A DNA stretch of 64,000 bases, from the NCBI RefSeq assembly GCF_028435365.1, contig NZ_JAGTJJ010000011.1:159924-223923 (forward strand), read 5' to 3'. Position 1 is the stretch's first letter. Every line of letters starts with the position of its first letter. The notes below the pieces were generated by a model, which worked only from the letters and a program-made list of their open reading frames with translations, was not told the DNA's origin and ran no database searches. This DNA is from Polyangium jinanense (GTDB lineage Bacteria; Myxococcota; Polyangia; Polyangiales; Polyangiaceae). A program made the position numbers and the translations under genes. Of the stretch, positions 43,189 to 52,600 are shown in pieces.

Positions 43189-43210
43189 ATGCGGCTTTGA
43201 AAGGGCCGGC

Positions 43211-44158
43211 TCAGCCGCCCTCTTCCCCCACGATCCCCGCAATGTCCCCCGGCAGCGGCGAGCTCGCCGTGAACGCCGGCACCTTCGCATCCCCGCCCCA
43301 CGTGATCCGCGACGCATGCAATGCATGCCGCGAAAGCCCCGGCACGCTCTGCCCGCCGTACAGCGTATCCCCCGCGAGCGGATGCTCGATCGCCGCGAAA
43401 TGCGCCCGGATCTGGTGCCGCGTCGCCTTCCCGGCCCGCGCCTCCACGAGCGCCCATTCTCCCCGCTCCGACAGCTTCCGGTACGTCGTGTGCGCCGGCC
43501 GCGGTGCATACCGCTCCACGTCGCGCGGATGCACGCACGGATACACCCGACGCCGATCCTTCGGGTGCGGCGCCAGCGGAATCTCGATCGTCCCCGTCTC
43601 CGGCAAATCCTTCGCCGCGCAGACCAGCAAATACCGTTTGTCGAGGCGCTCCTCCTTGATCGCCCCCGTCAGCACCTCGAACGCCTCCCGCGTCCGCGCC
43701 GCCAGCACGAGCCCGCTCGTCTCCGTGTCGAGCCGATGGCACAGCCCCGGCTCCCGCGCCGAAAAACCGATCCCCGCGCACTCCGGATACCGCGCCACGA
43801 GCGCGTTCGCGAGCGTCCCACGCTCCCCCGGCTCGAGCGGCGCCGTCGGTTGCCCCGCCGGTTTGTCGAGGACGACCACCTGGCTCGTCTCGAACACCAC
43901 CACGAGCGGCGCCTCCGCGTCCGGCACCGCGCCGCCTGCGAGCGACGCCGGCTCAAGCTCGACCGAGACCACGTCCCCCGCGCGCGCCACGTCCCCCTTC
44001 GACACCCTGCGCCCGCGCTCGCCTCCGCCCTCGTGCAAGCGGACCTTGCCGGCCTCGAACAGCCGCTTCGCCCCCGCTCGTCCGAGCGTCGGCATCACCT
44101 CGAGCAGGAGCTTGTCCAAACGAACCCCTGCCTGCGCCTCGTTCACCGTGATCTTCAT
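43211..44158 (-). CDS. RluA-family pseudouridine synthase
   Basis: 315 residues. An N-terminal S4 RNA-binding domain (GVRLDKLLLEVMPTLGRAGAKRLFEAGKV region, about 11-60) is followed by the RluA catalytic domain with HRLDTETSGLVLAA (catalytic Asp) near residue 142, and the KRYLL and HQIRAHFAAIEHPLAGDTLYGG motifs. It converts uridine to pseudouridine in rRNA or tRNA. The exact site (RluC/RluD/RluA type) cannot be fixed here. It is the last gene of a long leftward run. Confidence 0.93.
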   Translation of the reverse strand: MKITVNEAQAGVRLDKLLLEVMPTLGRAGAKRLFEAGKVRLHEGGGERGRRVSKGDVARAGDVVSVELEPASLAGGAVPDAEAPLVVVFETSQVVVLDKPAGQPTAPLEPGERGTLANALVARYPECAGIGFSAREPGLCHRLDTETSGLVLAARTREAFEVLTGAIKEERLDKRYLLVCAAKDLPETGTIEIPLAPHPKDRRRVYPCVHPRDVERYAPRPAHTTYRKLSERGEWALVEARAGKATRHQIRAHFAAIEHPLAGDTLYGGQSVPGLSRHALHASRITWGGDAKVPAFTASSPLPGDIAGIVGEEGG

Positions 44159-44201
44159 GGTCTTCCGTGATGTCCGCCGCCCGCGACGAACGATCGCTGC
44201 T

Positions 44202-45611
44202 CTAGCGCAACGTCCCGCTCCACGATAGCCCCACGACGGGCGCGCGCCGCTCTCCCACCTGGCTTTGCCCGATCACCCCGAAGATCGGCAGCATCCCCGG
44301 GGCCGCCCCGTGCGCCTGCTTCCGCGATTTTTCTGACGCCTCCGCCTTCGGCCTCGTCATGAACCACCCGATCGCGGCCCCTGCGAGCGCCATGCCGCCC
44401 GTCATCCCGATCCAGACCCGCTGCTGCGTCTCGTTCGGCCCGTCGAGCAGGAGCGGGCTGCCGAGCGCCGCGCCGCCGAGCCCGCCGAGCAGCGCCCCGA
44501 GGTCCATCGCCACCACCCGGTTCGCCGGAGGCCGCCAGTGCACCGCCAGCGCCGCCGCCCCGAGCCAGCCGAGCCCCGCGCCGTACCCCATCCCCGCGAG
44601 CGGAAAGCTGTCCACGTTGCCCCGCACGAGCCCCTCCGTCACGCCCCCGAGCACGAGCCCGAGCCCGCCGCCCGAGTGCGCGAGCAGCGCCCCGCCCTCC
44701 GACATCCCGCGCAGCGCCAGGCCCAGCGTCGAGATCGAAAGCCCCATCGTCCCCGCCACGAGCCCCGCCGTCCACTGCTCGCCCTCGGCCCACGCCGTGC
44801 CGAACCGGCCCGCGTAGATCAGGTGCCCCGCGATCGACGGCCACCACGCGCCCGACGCGACGAACCACGCGGATCCCACCCCGACGTCCCACTCCTCCGC
44901 GGCGAGGATCGACATCACGAGCCCGCCCCCCGCGCCGACCGCGAGCAGCGGATACAGAAGCCGCGGATCCTCCGAGCCACTCGCCCGCTGGATCGAATAC
45001 CCGAGCACCCCGCCGAAGAGCGTCGCGTTCACCGCGAGCGCCGTACGTCCCGCGCTCTTCGCGGGGACCGTCAGCGTCCCCTCGGGCGCGCGCCCCGGCT
45101 CGGCTCGCCGCGCCGGCTGCGAGCGCAGCCCCGTCACGAGATCGCGCAACATCACGACCGCGCGCACCGAAAGCTCGTCGCGGCTCACCCGCTCGATCCG
45201 CACCCGGAGCTCGGGCGACGACGCCTCCGCGAGCACGATCCGCAGCTCGATCTCGCCGTCCCGCGCCTTCACGCTCGGCACGATCAGCGTGCCGCCGAGC
45301 GAGCTCGAAAGCGCCACGAGTTCGGCCTCGTCGTCGGGCGCTGCGCCGCGCTGTGCGCCGCGCTGATCGAGATCCAGCACGAGCCCGAGATCCTGCGCCG
45401 CGTCCGCGAGCAGCGCGTCGAGTTGCCCCGCGATCGGCACGAGCTCCGCGCCTTCGCCGGGTTCGCCCGTGCTCCCCGGACGCCGCCGGATCTTCGTGGG
45501 AAACAGGACGGCGGAGCTACGCGAGGGCTCTGCGCTCGCGCTCGCCGTGCCGTTCGTCCGCGGGGCATCGGCCAAGGCGGGGCTCGCGGATCCGAGCGCC
45601 GCGACGACCAC
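44202..45611 (-). CDS. Exported hypothetical protein with a membrane-helix-rich C-terminal half
   Basis: 469 residues from GTG 45611. The frame continues upstream to CTG 45641, and that extension (LRGSRAARLL ahead of VVVAALGSASPALA) would give an ideal signal peptide with a basic n-region. No ATG, GTG or TTG lies farther upstream in frame. Residues 55-160 form a soluble domain that appears to combine hormone-like 'LADAAQDLGLVLDLDQ' and a beta sandwich, whereas residues 190-430 contain about eight short Gly/Ala-rich hydrophobic segments. The product is probably an inner-membrane or barrel-like protein. It follows the beta-barrel gene with overlapping or 26-base spacing. Confidence 0.65.
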   Translation of the reverse strand: MVVAALGSASPALADAPRTNGTASASAEPSRSSAVLFPTKIRRRPGSTGEPGEGAELVPIAGQLDALLADAAQDLGLVLDLDQRGAQRGAAPDDEAELVALSSSLGGTLIVPSVKARDGEIELRIVLAEASSPELRVRIERVSRDELSVRAVVMLRDLVTGLRSQPARRAEPGRAPEGTLTVPAKSAGRTALAVNATLFGGVLGYSIQRASGSEDPRLLYPLLAVGAGGGLVMSILAAEEWDVGVGSAWFVASGAWWPSIAGHLIYAGRFGTAWAEGEQWTAGLVAGTMGLSISTLGLALRGMSEGGALLAHSGGGLGLVLGGVTEGLVRGNVDSFPLAGMGYGAGLGWLGAAALAVHWRPPANRVVAMDLGALLGGLGGAALGSPLLLDGPNETQQRVWIGMTGGMALAGAAIGWFMTRPKAEASEKSRKQAHGAAPGMLPIFGVIGQSQVGERRAPVVGLSWSGTLR

Positions 45612-45637
45612 CAGAAGCCGAGCCGCGCGGCTGCCTC

Positions 45638-47254
45638 TCAGAACATCACCACGCCGCTCGCGAAGACGTCGAAGGTGTTGCTGTCGCCCACCCAGAACCG
45701 CCTCCCGACTGCGTTGATCGTGGGCCGATAGTTCGGGTTCGGAATACCCGTGGCGGTGATCAGCTCACCACCACCCGAAAGATCGGTCTTGAAGTTGCAA
45801 GGCCCCGTGGCCCCCGGGTTGTCCTTGAACGACGGGTTGCACGGCTGATCCGCCGTGATCCCGTGCTTCTGGTCATGCGTGAACCCGAAGCCCAGGTTGA
45901 ACTTCACGTACTCGCTCGCCTGCCACGTCACCGACGCTTGCCCGCGGATCGTCGCGTATTGCTGCACGTCGGTCAGACCCGTCACGTACGTCTTCTGCGA
46001 CTGCGGATCGATGATCGAGTGCGCCTGCTCCATCCCGGGCTGCGCGTCCGGGTTGTAGGCGGGGTTGGCCATGTACTTCGCCCACTGCGGCTGACGCAGC
46101 GAGGCCGCCGTGCTCGCGCCGAGCGCGTCGTAGATCTCCGAGTAATCGCGGCCCTCCGACGTGTACGTGCCCTGCACGCGCAGATCGAAGGTGAGTCGGC
46201 CGAACTTCTCGCGGTTCTCCCACGGGATGATCATGAGGCCGAGCGTCATCGTGCCCCGGATCGGCGGACGGTTCACGAGCGAGCCCTCGAGATCCGTGAT
46301 GCCGTAATCCGAGTCCTCCTGCTGGAACTCGAAGAGCGCGGAGAACCCGCCGTACGGTTCGAGGTACTTGATGCGCTTCGAGACGAGCGTGTGCACCTCG
46401 AGCCCGATCGTGCCGCGCGTGACGCCGGCATCACGCTCGGAGACGTCGAAGCCTTCGAGGTTGTTGTTGGGGTCGTTCGGAGCGGTAACGTCCCGCTGCC
46501 CGTTGCGGTTGATGTCCGACGGGTGCGCGCACTTGAGCTGTCCCGAGGGCGCGTCGGGGTTGCACGCGTGCATGGGCGTGCCGAGCGAGAAACGACCCTC
46601 GACGCCGAAGAGCAGCGTGGGCTTCGTGCGATCGCGCGCCTGGTTCATGAACGCGCTCGTATCGATGCCGACTGCGAGATACTCGAGGCCGCTGCGATCG
46701 GGCGAGTTGAACGGCAGGCTGAAGAGCTGCTCGCCCGGCGCGCCCTGAAGCACCACGCTCTGCACGCGATCGCTGCCGTCGAGGCCCGTGAGCTCGCGCG
46801 AGTTGTTCAGGATGATCGGCGCGCGGAAGTAGAGCGCGAGATCCTTGTAGAGGCCGATGTCGACGCGCGGGATGAGGCGCGAGGTCTGCTCGCTGAACTG
46901 CGCCACGTTCATGAGGTTCGACGTGAACCCGCCCGACGTGAGCCCCGGCCCGAAGACGTTCGTCTCGCGCTGAATCTTCGCGCTCTTCGTCGAGTACTGG
47001 AAGCCGAGACTGATCGCGATGTCGAACGCGTCGCCCTCGTCGAAGGCGTCGATCACGTTCACCACCTCGCCGGGCTCCTGCATCACGCGCGGCTCGGTGG
47101 CGCTGCGCGGTTCGTCCGCGAACGCGCCCGTCGTCACGAGCGACGACGCGAGCCCCAAAGCGAGGGTGAGCGCGAGCGAGACAGGCGATCCCAGGCCCCG
47201 ACGCCCGAGGCGAAAGCCATTGCCCTTGCGATCGCAGAACGTTGCGCCTTCCAT
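45638..47254 (-). CDS. Outer-membrane beta-barrel protein
   Basis: 538 residues from ATG 47254. The signal peptide has a long n-region and a cleavage site near TTGAFADEP. Alternating amphipathic strands run through the mature protein (for example ISLGFQYSTKS, VDIGLYKDLALYFRAPII, LTFDLRVQGTY, VKFNLGFGFTHD), and the chain ends in Phe after VFASGVVM, the usual BAM-recognition C-terminus. Cys-containing loops (HACNPDAPSGQLKCAHP) and acidic 'DINRNGQRD' may bind calcium. No transport specificity can be assigned. Confidence 0.8.
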   Translation of the reverse strand: MEGATFCDRKGNGFRLGRRGLGSPVSLALTLALGLASSLVTTGAFADEPRSATEPRVMQEPGEVVNVIDAFDEGDAFDIAISLGFQYSTKSAKIQRETNVFGPGLTSGGFTSNLMNVAQFSEQTSRLIPRVDIGLYKDLALYFRAPIILNNSRELTGLDGSDRVQSVVLQGAPGEQLFSLPFNSPDRSGLEYLAVGIDTSAFMNQARDRTKPTLLFGVEGRFSLGTPMHACNPDAPSGQLKCAHPSDINRNGQRDVTAPNDPNNNLEGFDVSERDAGVTRGTIGLEVHTLVSKRIKYLEPYGGFSALFEFQQEDSDYGITDLEGSLVNRPPIRGTMTLGLMIIPWENREKFGRLTFDLRVQGTYTSEGRDYSEIYDALGASTAASLRQPQWAKYMANPAYNPDAQPGMEQAHSIIDPQSQKTYVTGLTDVQQYATIRGQASVTWQASEYVKFNLGFGFTHDQKHGITADQPCNPSFKDNPGATGPCNFKTDLSGGGELITATGIPNPNYRPTINAVGRRFWVGDSNTFDVFASGVVMF

Positions 47255-47352
47255 GGCAGACCTTTCCGTTGGACGGACGCTACCGGCGCTGGGGCGAACG
47301 TGTCAATTGGAACTACCAGGAAACCCGTATGCCCCAGGCGGCGCGGCCCTTC

Positions 47353-48744
47353 TCAGGCCCCGGGGAGGGGCGATGGGTCCGAGGGGGGCTCGGGGAGGAA
47401 GCTGTCGCGGGGACGCGGCTCGGTGATGGGCGCGTCGTCCATGCCCGGCTCGATCTCGTCCGGGAAGATCGCGTCCGTGATGTCCTCCGCGTTGAGCTCC
47501 TCGCGCGCCGAGCTGAGATCACGCGAGGTCTGATCGAGCCTGTCCGCGAGCACGCCGAGGAACTGCCAGAGCAGCTTCACCGCGAGCTCGTGCTCCTTGC
47601 GCAGGATCTCGAAGAAGTCGTTCCGGTGCAGCACGATGAGCTCACTCGGCTCGATCGCGGTCACCGTCGCCGATCGCGGCATCGCGCGGATCAGTGCCAT
47701 CTCGCCGAAATGCTCGCCCGGGCCGAACTCGTTCAGCACCGTCTCGCCGCGGCTGACGCGCACCTGGCCCGAGAGCACGATGAAGAGCTCGTCGCCGCGA
47801 TCGCCCTCCTGCACGACGATCTGATCGACGTCGTAGGAGACCACGTCCGCGACCTGCATGATCCGGAGCATCTCGCGCTCGGACAGGCGCGAGAAGAGCG
47901 GCATCTTCGCGAGCACCTCGCGCTTGAGGTGCAGGCGCCGCGCCCGCGTATCGTCCTGTTTGTCGCCGGCGCCGAGGCGAACCAGGATCGCGGTGATGTT
48001 GTCCTTGCCGCCCTTCCGGTTCGCGAGATCGATGAGCTCCCGCGTCGCCGTCTCGCCGTCGGCTTCCTCGAAGTACGGCTCGAGCTCCGCCGTGTGCGCG
48101 ATGTATCCGTGCAGGCCGTCCGAGGCGAGCAGGAACTGGTCGCCGGGCAGCACCTCGATCGTCAGTGTGTCGACCTCGACCCGCTCGTAGACGCCGACGG
48201 CGCGCGTGATCGCGTTCTTCTGCGCGACCTTCTCGATCTGGTCGCGCGTGAGCTTTCCGCGCTTGATGAGCTCGTTGTAGACCGTGTGATCTTCGGTGAT
48301 TTGCTGCACCTTCCCGCCGCGCAGGAGGTAGATGCGGCTGTCGCCGACGTGCGCGATGAAGCCGTGCGAGGCCACGATCAGGAGCGCCGACAGCGTCGTG
48401 CCCATGCCGCGCTTGTTCGCGTCTTGTTTCGCCTCGTCGTGGATCTTCGCGCACGCTCGCTGCACGGCGAGCTCCAGCATCGCGAGGATCTCCTTGGCGC
48501 CTGCCCGACCGCTCACGCCCTCGCGGGAGTACTTCTCGACGACGTCCTTGTGCTTCTTGACTTCCTCGTGGATGATCCGCACCGCGAGCGCGCTCGCCAC
48601 TTCGCCGGCCGCATGCCCGCCCATGCCATCCGCGACGATGGAGAGCGCAAGCTTCTTGTCGACGAGGAAGTTGTCCTCGTTGTGATCACGTACGCGGCCT
48701 ACGTCCGTCGCGGCGTAGAACTGGATGTTTTCGGACAGCGCCAT
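47353..48744 (-). CDS. PP2C-type phosphatase fused to a cyclic-nucleotide-binding domain
   Basis: 463 residues from ATG 48744. Residues 8-240 are a PP2C/PPM serine/threonine phosphatase: VRDHNEDNFLVD, VADGMGGHAAGEVAS, GTTLSALLI, HVGDSRIYLLR, LASDGLHGYI and GGKDNITAILVR supply the metal ligands. Residues 265-390 are a cNMP-binding beta-roll: LFSRLSEREMLRIM, GDRGDELFIVLSGQVRV, and FGEMALIRAMPRSATVTA, which has the Glu and Arg of the phosphate-binding cassette. The tail is acidic and Pro-rich. It probably dephosphorylates Ser/Thr-kinase targets under control of cAMP or a similar ligand. Confidence 0.92.
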   Translation of the reverse strand: MALSENIQFYAATDVGRVRDHNEDNFLVDKKLALSIVADGMGGHAAGEVASALAVRIIHEEVKKHKDVVEKYSREGVSGRAGAKEILAMLELAVQRACAKIHDEAKQDANKRGMGTTLSALLIVASHGFIAHVGDSRIYLLRGGKVQQITEDHTVYNELIKRGKLTRDQIEKVAQKNAITRAVGVYERVEVDTLTIEVLPGDQFLLASDGLHGYIAHTAELEPYFEEADGETATRELIDLANRKGGKDNITAILVRLGAGDKQDDTRARRLHLKREVLAKMPLFSRLSEREMLRIMQVADVVSYDVDQIVVQEGDRGDELFIVLSGQVRVSRGETVLNEFGPGEHFGEMALIRAMPRSATVTAIEPSELIVLHRNDFFEILRKEHELAVKLLWQFLGVLADRLDQTSRDLSSAREELNAEDITDAIFPDEIEPGMDDAPITEPRPRDSFLPEPPSDPSPLPGA

Positions 48745-48857
48745 CGGACGCGAGGCTACCACGGGGAGTCGAGCGCCCACCACCCCCTGCCCGGTTCGCC
48801 CGATCCGAGGTGGTGAGCACCCATCCGCCGCCCGGTCCGGCGTCGCCGCGCCCTATG

Positions 48858-49670
48858 TCAACGAATCGTGGCGATGGTCTGGTGGTTCAGCGCCAGGAGC
48901 TCGCCGTCCTCGGTCCAGAGCTCTCGCCGTTCGACAGCATATCCGTCGGCCGCGACGAGCACCTGGCCGCGGTGATACAGCGGCGCGTCAGGTTTGACGC
49001 GGTCGAACGGCGGAAAGAGCTGAAGCGTGAACGAGACGGTGCCGACGGGGCGCGGCTCGGGCATGACGGAAAACGACGCGGGCCAGGTCGCGTCCGCGAG
49101 CGCCGTGAGATACGCAGCGTCGAGCCTTGGGCACGGCGGACGCAGGCGCACCCAGGTCTCCGTGACCGGTGACGAATGCCCCGAAAAAGGCAGCGGACCG
49201 GTCACGCGATACTCGAAAAACTTCGCAAAGGTCGGCCATTCCTGGGAAGGCAAGGGGGCGACGTCATTCCACGGAGTGGGGCGCGGCGGCGTGATCGTGC
49301 GGAGCGTCGTGGTATCGGTCCGCGAACGCGCGAGAATGCCGACGGCGTGCGAGATCACGGTGCCTTCTTGCACGATACGCGCCGCCACGGTCGTCATGCC
49401 GGAGCCGCGGCGCAGGACCTCGACGAGCACCTCCGCAGGCCCGGCGAGCAGCGGCCCGCAGAGCTCGGCCGTCAGCGAACGCAGAGACCTCTCCGCGTCG
49501 TCCTCCATCGATTCGATGGCCCGCACGAGCACGGCAAGACAAAACCCTCCGAACGCGCCGCGCCCCTGCTGCCAGCCATCCGGGACGTCGAGCGAACATC
49601 GGCCCGGCGCAACGACGCGCGGGGTCGTAAGAGCGACGAAATCAACCATGGGATCGGGCACTTGTAGCAC
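48858..49670 (-). CDS. TesB-like acyl-CoA thioesterase
   Basis: 270 residues if started at GTG 49670; an ATG at 49649 (MVDFVAL) is equally possible. The layout is a double hot-dog: GWQQGRGAFGGFCLAVLVRA in the first half matches the TesB-type 'G..fGG...A' helix, and a second hot-dog has WPASFSVMPEPRPVGTVSFT followed by the C-terminal LWTEDGELLALNHQTIA, which is strongly typical of acyl-CoA thioesterase 'TLDHQIHFH'-related proteins. It would hydrolyse acyl-CoA to free acid and CoA. It lies 21 bases downstream of the giant HSP90-like partner gene. Confidence 0.82.
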   Translation of the reverse strand: MLQVPDPMVDFVALTTPRVVAPGRCSLDVPDGWQQGRGAFGGFCLAVLVRAIESMEDDAERSLRSLTAELCGPLLAGPAEVLVEVLRRGSGMTTVAARIVQEGTVISHAVGILARSRTDTTTLRTITPPRPTPWNDVAPLPSQEWPTFAKFFEYRVTGPLPFSGHSSPVTETWVRLRPPCPRLDAAYLTALADATWPASFSVMPEPRPVGTVSFTLQLFPPFDRVKPDAPLYHRGQVLVAADGYAVERRELWTEDGELLALNHQTIATIR

Positions 49671-49691
49671 GCGCCCAGCCCCATGCGCACG

Positions 49692-52600
49692 TCAGAGCGG
49701 CTCACCGCGGAGCAGCGACAGAAGGACGCGCTTCTCCGTGGCATCCGTGACGACCTCGAGGACGCGGTTGATCTCACGCACGGCCGCCGCGACGAGCAAG
49801 GTGCGGGCGCGCGGATCCTCCGTGGCTTTCGCGGCGAGCGCGCGCACGGCCGGATGCGAGCGATTCAGGACGAGCTTCCCCGATTCGGCGTCGAACCGAA
49901 GCGGCCGGCCGCTCCGCGCATACCGCACCCCCGTGACGACCTTCCCGGGCGCGAGGCCGAGTTTGTCGATCGCCTGCAAGAGCCAAGGGCCGAGCGCGCG
50001 CGTAGCCGGCTCCACCGGCTCGGGCGGATCGAAGAGCATGACCACGCGCGATACGAGCCCGCCGAACCACGAAGAAGCAGGCTCCTCTTCGATTCCGCCT
50101 TCGACCTCGGGCGCCTTGGGCTCGACAACGTCGGGCGCGACGAACGGCGTGATGTCGACGCTCGGCTGCGGCGGCGGGGTTGGCACGACAGACCCATAGA
50201 TGAATGCGTGCACAGCCGCGAGCACCGCGGGCTGCATGGCCTCGGGCGGCGGCGCGGCGCGCTTCTCCAGGACGACCCCGCCGAGCTCCCGGACGATCCG
50301 CGTCCTCGCCCGGAGCACCGAAGCGAGCACGCCGCGGTCGCGCAGGACGAACGACGGCGCCTGCCCCGGAAAAACCCCTTCGCTCGTGCCCTCGCCGCGC
50401 GTGACCCACACCTCGCCTTTCGCCTCGACCTCCGCCACGACCTCGGACGCCGGCACGCGCGACCCATCGGCCGCCACGACGTCGAGCTCGCCCACGTCGC
50501 CGCCGAGGAACTTCAAAATCCACCGATACCCTTCGAGCAGCTCCGCGGGCGCGCCCTGCTCTCGGGCGGCGTCGACCATTTCGACCGTCCGCTGCAAGAG
50601 GAACTTCGTGAGCGCCCCGCGCGTCTCTGCATTTTCAAAATTCCCGACCTTGGTCGGCGCGACGAGCAGCCGCCCGCAGACCGGCACCGTGCCCTCGAAA
50701 TGCTTCAGACCCGGGACCTCGTAAGGACGGGAAACCGGCTCCTTTTTCGTCGCATCCCGCACCTCGATGCGCCCCGCGCCGGCCCAGGAGGGCGAGAGCC
50801 AGAGCATTCCCTTCACGAAGAGCGGCACACCGGGGACCGGTCCGTGCACGGCGAGCTCGGCGAGAACCCGGGGCGGCGGGACAAACCACTTTCCAAGATG
50901 CTCGTTCGCCTGCCCAACGACACGCGCCCGCAGGCCCTCACGGGCCACGTGCCCCTTGATTCCGTCGAATCCGCGGTTCGTCGGGAGCGCGTCGTCGTTC
51001 ACCACCGCGAGGACGGGCCAGCCGTCGCCGTCGAGCACGCGGCAAAGAAGCCGCCGCGTCGTGTGCACGTGAATCCCGCGCGCGGCCGCGTGCTCGGGCA
51101 TGAGGATCCCGATCTCGCCGAGGACGCCGTCGCCGCGGAACGGGATCACCTCCAGGCATTTCGCCCGCTGCGTCGCGTCGAGGCCGATGAAATCGAGCGG
51201 CGGGGCGAGCCTTCGTTGGTCGGCGGCGAGCTCGCGCTTGAGGGCCTGCGACACGTCCTCGAATGTGGCGCGCGAACGGATCGCCTCGAGCTCCTCGACC
51301 GTGAGCGCGAGCGGCGGGCGCGGGCGCGGCGACGTGGGATAAGGCGGCGGGAAGTTGACGTACGGATACGGGGACGAACCATCCCCCTCGACGTCGGCGA
51401 TCGAATGGAATCCGCCGAGGATGTCGGGGAACACGCGCATCGCGGTCCGACGCTTGGCGAGCGTCTGATCCTTGCGGGAATGGGCGCAAACGACCCGGCG
51501 GAGCGAGGTCCGCGCGAACGAGGGAAGCTCGTCGAGCTTGTCGGCGAGCGATTCGAGGTGCTTCTTCGCCGATTTCGTGAGATCCACCGCGAGGTGGCGT
51601 TTGTCCTTGTCGTCGAGCTCGACGTCCTCGACCCGCACCTTCGCGCGGAACGGGAACATCCCCTCGACGTCGAGCGCCACGACCTCCCCGCGCAACGTCT
51701 CGACCTGCACGTCCGCGCGTCCGCTCTCCGTCAGCTCGATTTCCCCCTCGTAATGCGAATTCAGCGACGCGAGATCGACCCGAAGCGCGGGATGCGCCGG
51801 CGAGCCCGGGAGCCTCGGCCGCCCGTGCGCCGCCTCGCCCGTGCGCCGCGCTTGCAAAGACGCGAGGGCCTCGCTCACGTCGACGAGCTCGTATCCCATG
51901 CCGACGAGGATCTCTCGCAAAAGATCCCCCTCCGACGAGGACGGCGCGTGCACGATCGGCGCGTCGAGCTCGCTCCCGCCGCGCGTCGGGGTTTGCCATT
52001 GCGAATAGCGCCCCCGCCCATAAAAGAGCTTGTTCGCGCCCGGGACGAGCTCGGCGAACGCGCGCTCGTCTCCTTGCACGGTGGGCCAGCGGAATTCCGC
52101 CGTGCGCAGCGCGAAATCGGCCTGGAGGATCTCGGAACGTGTGCGGTCCTGCGCCGAGACCTTGTACAGCGCGGCGACGAGGCGCAGCACCCGGATGTCC
52201 CCGAAAAACGCGACGCGCTCTCGGCCCTTCGCGCGCTCGACGAGTCCGGCCGCGAGCGAGCAGGCCGCCGAATAAACGCGCGCCTCCGCGACCGACACGC
52301 CCGCGGGCGTCACGTCCGAGAAGGGCACGACGAACGCCTCCGAGGCGAGCAGAATACGCGCCACGACGGGGACGGGCATTCCGGTGAGCTCCCGCGTGCA
52401 GAGGAGCCGCTTGTCGAGGAGAACCTCGATCTCGGCCGCGGGAAGCTCGAGGCCACGCTTCGGCAAGGCCGCCGCGACGGACATGGACGTCGCGGTTTGC
52501 TCCTCCTCGTACCAGAGCGCCGTCAGCCCCTCGGGCTCGGCGAGCGGCCCGCAAACGAAGGGATCGAGCACGGGTTTGGCGCGGAACACCCGCCGGTCGT

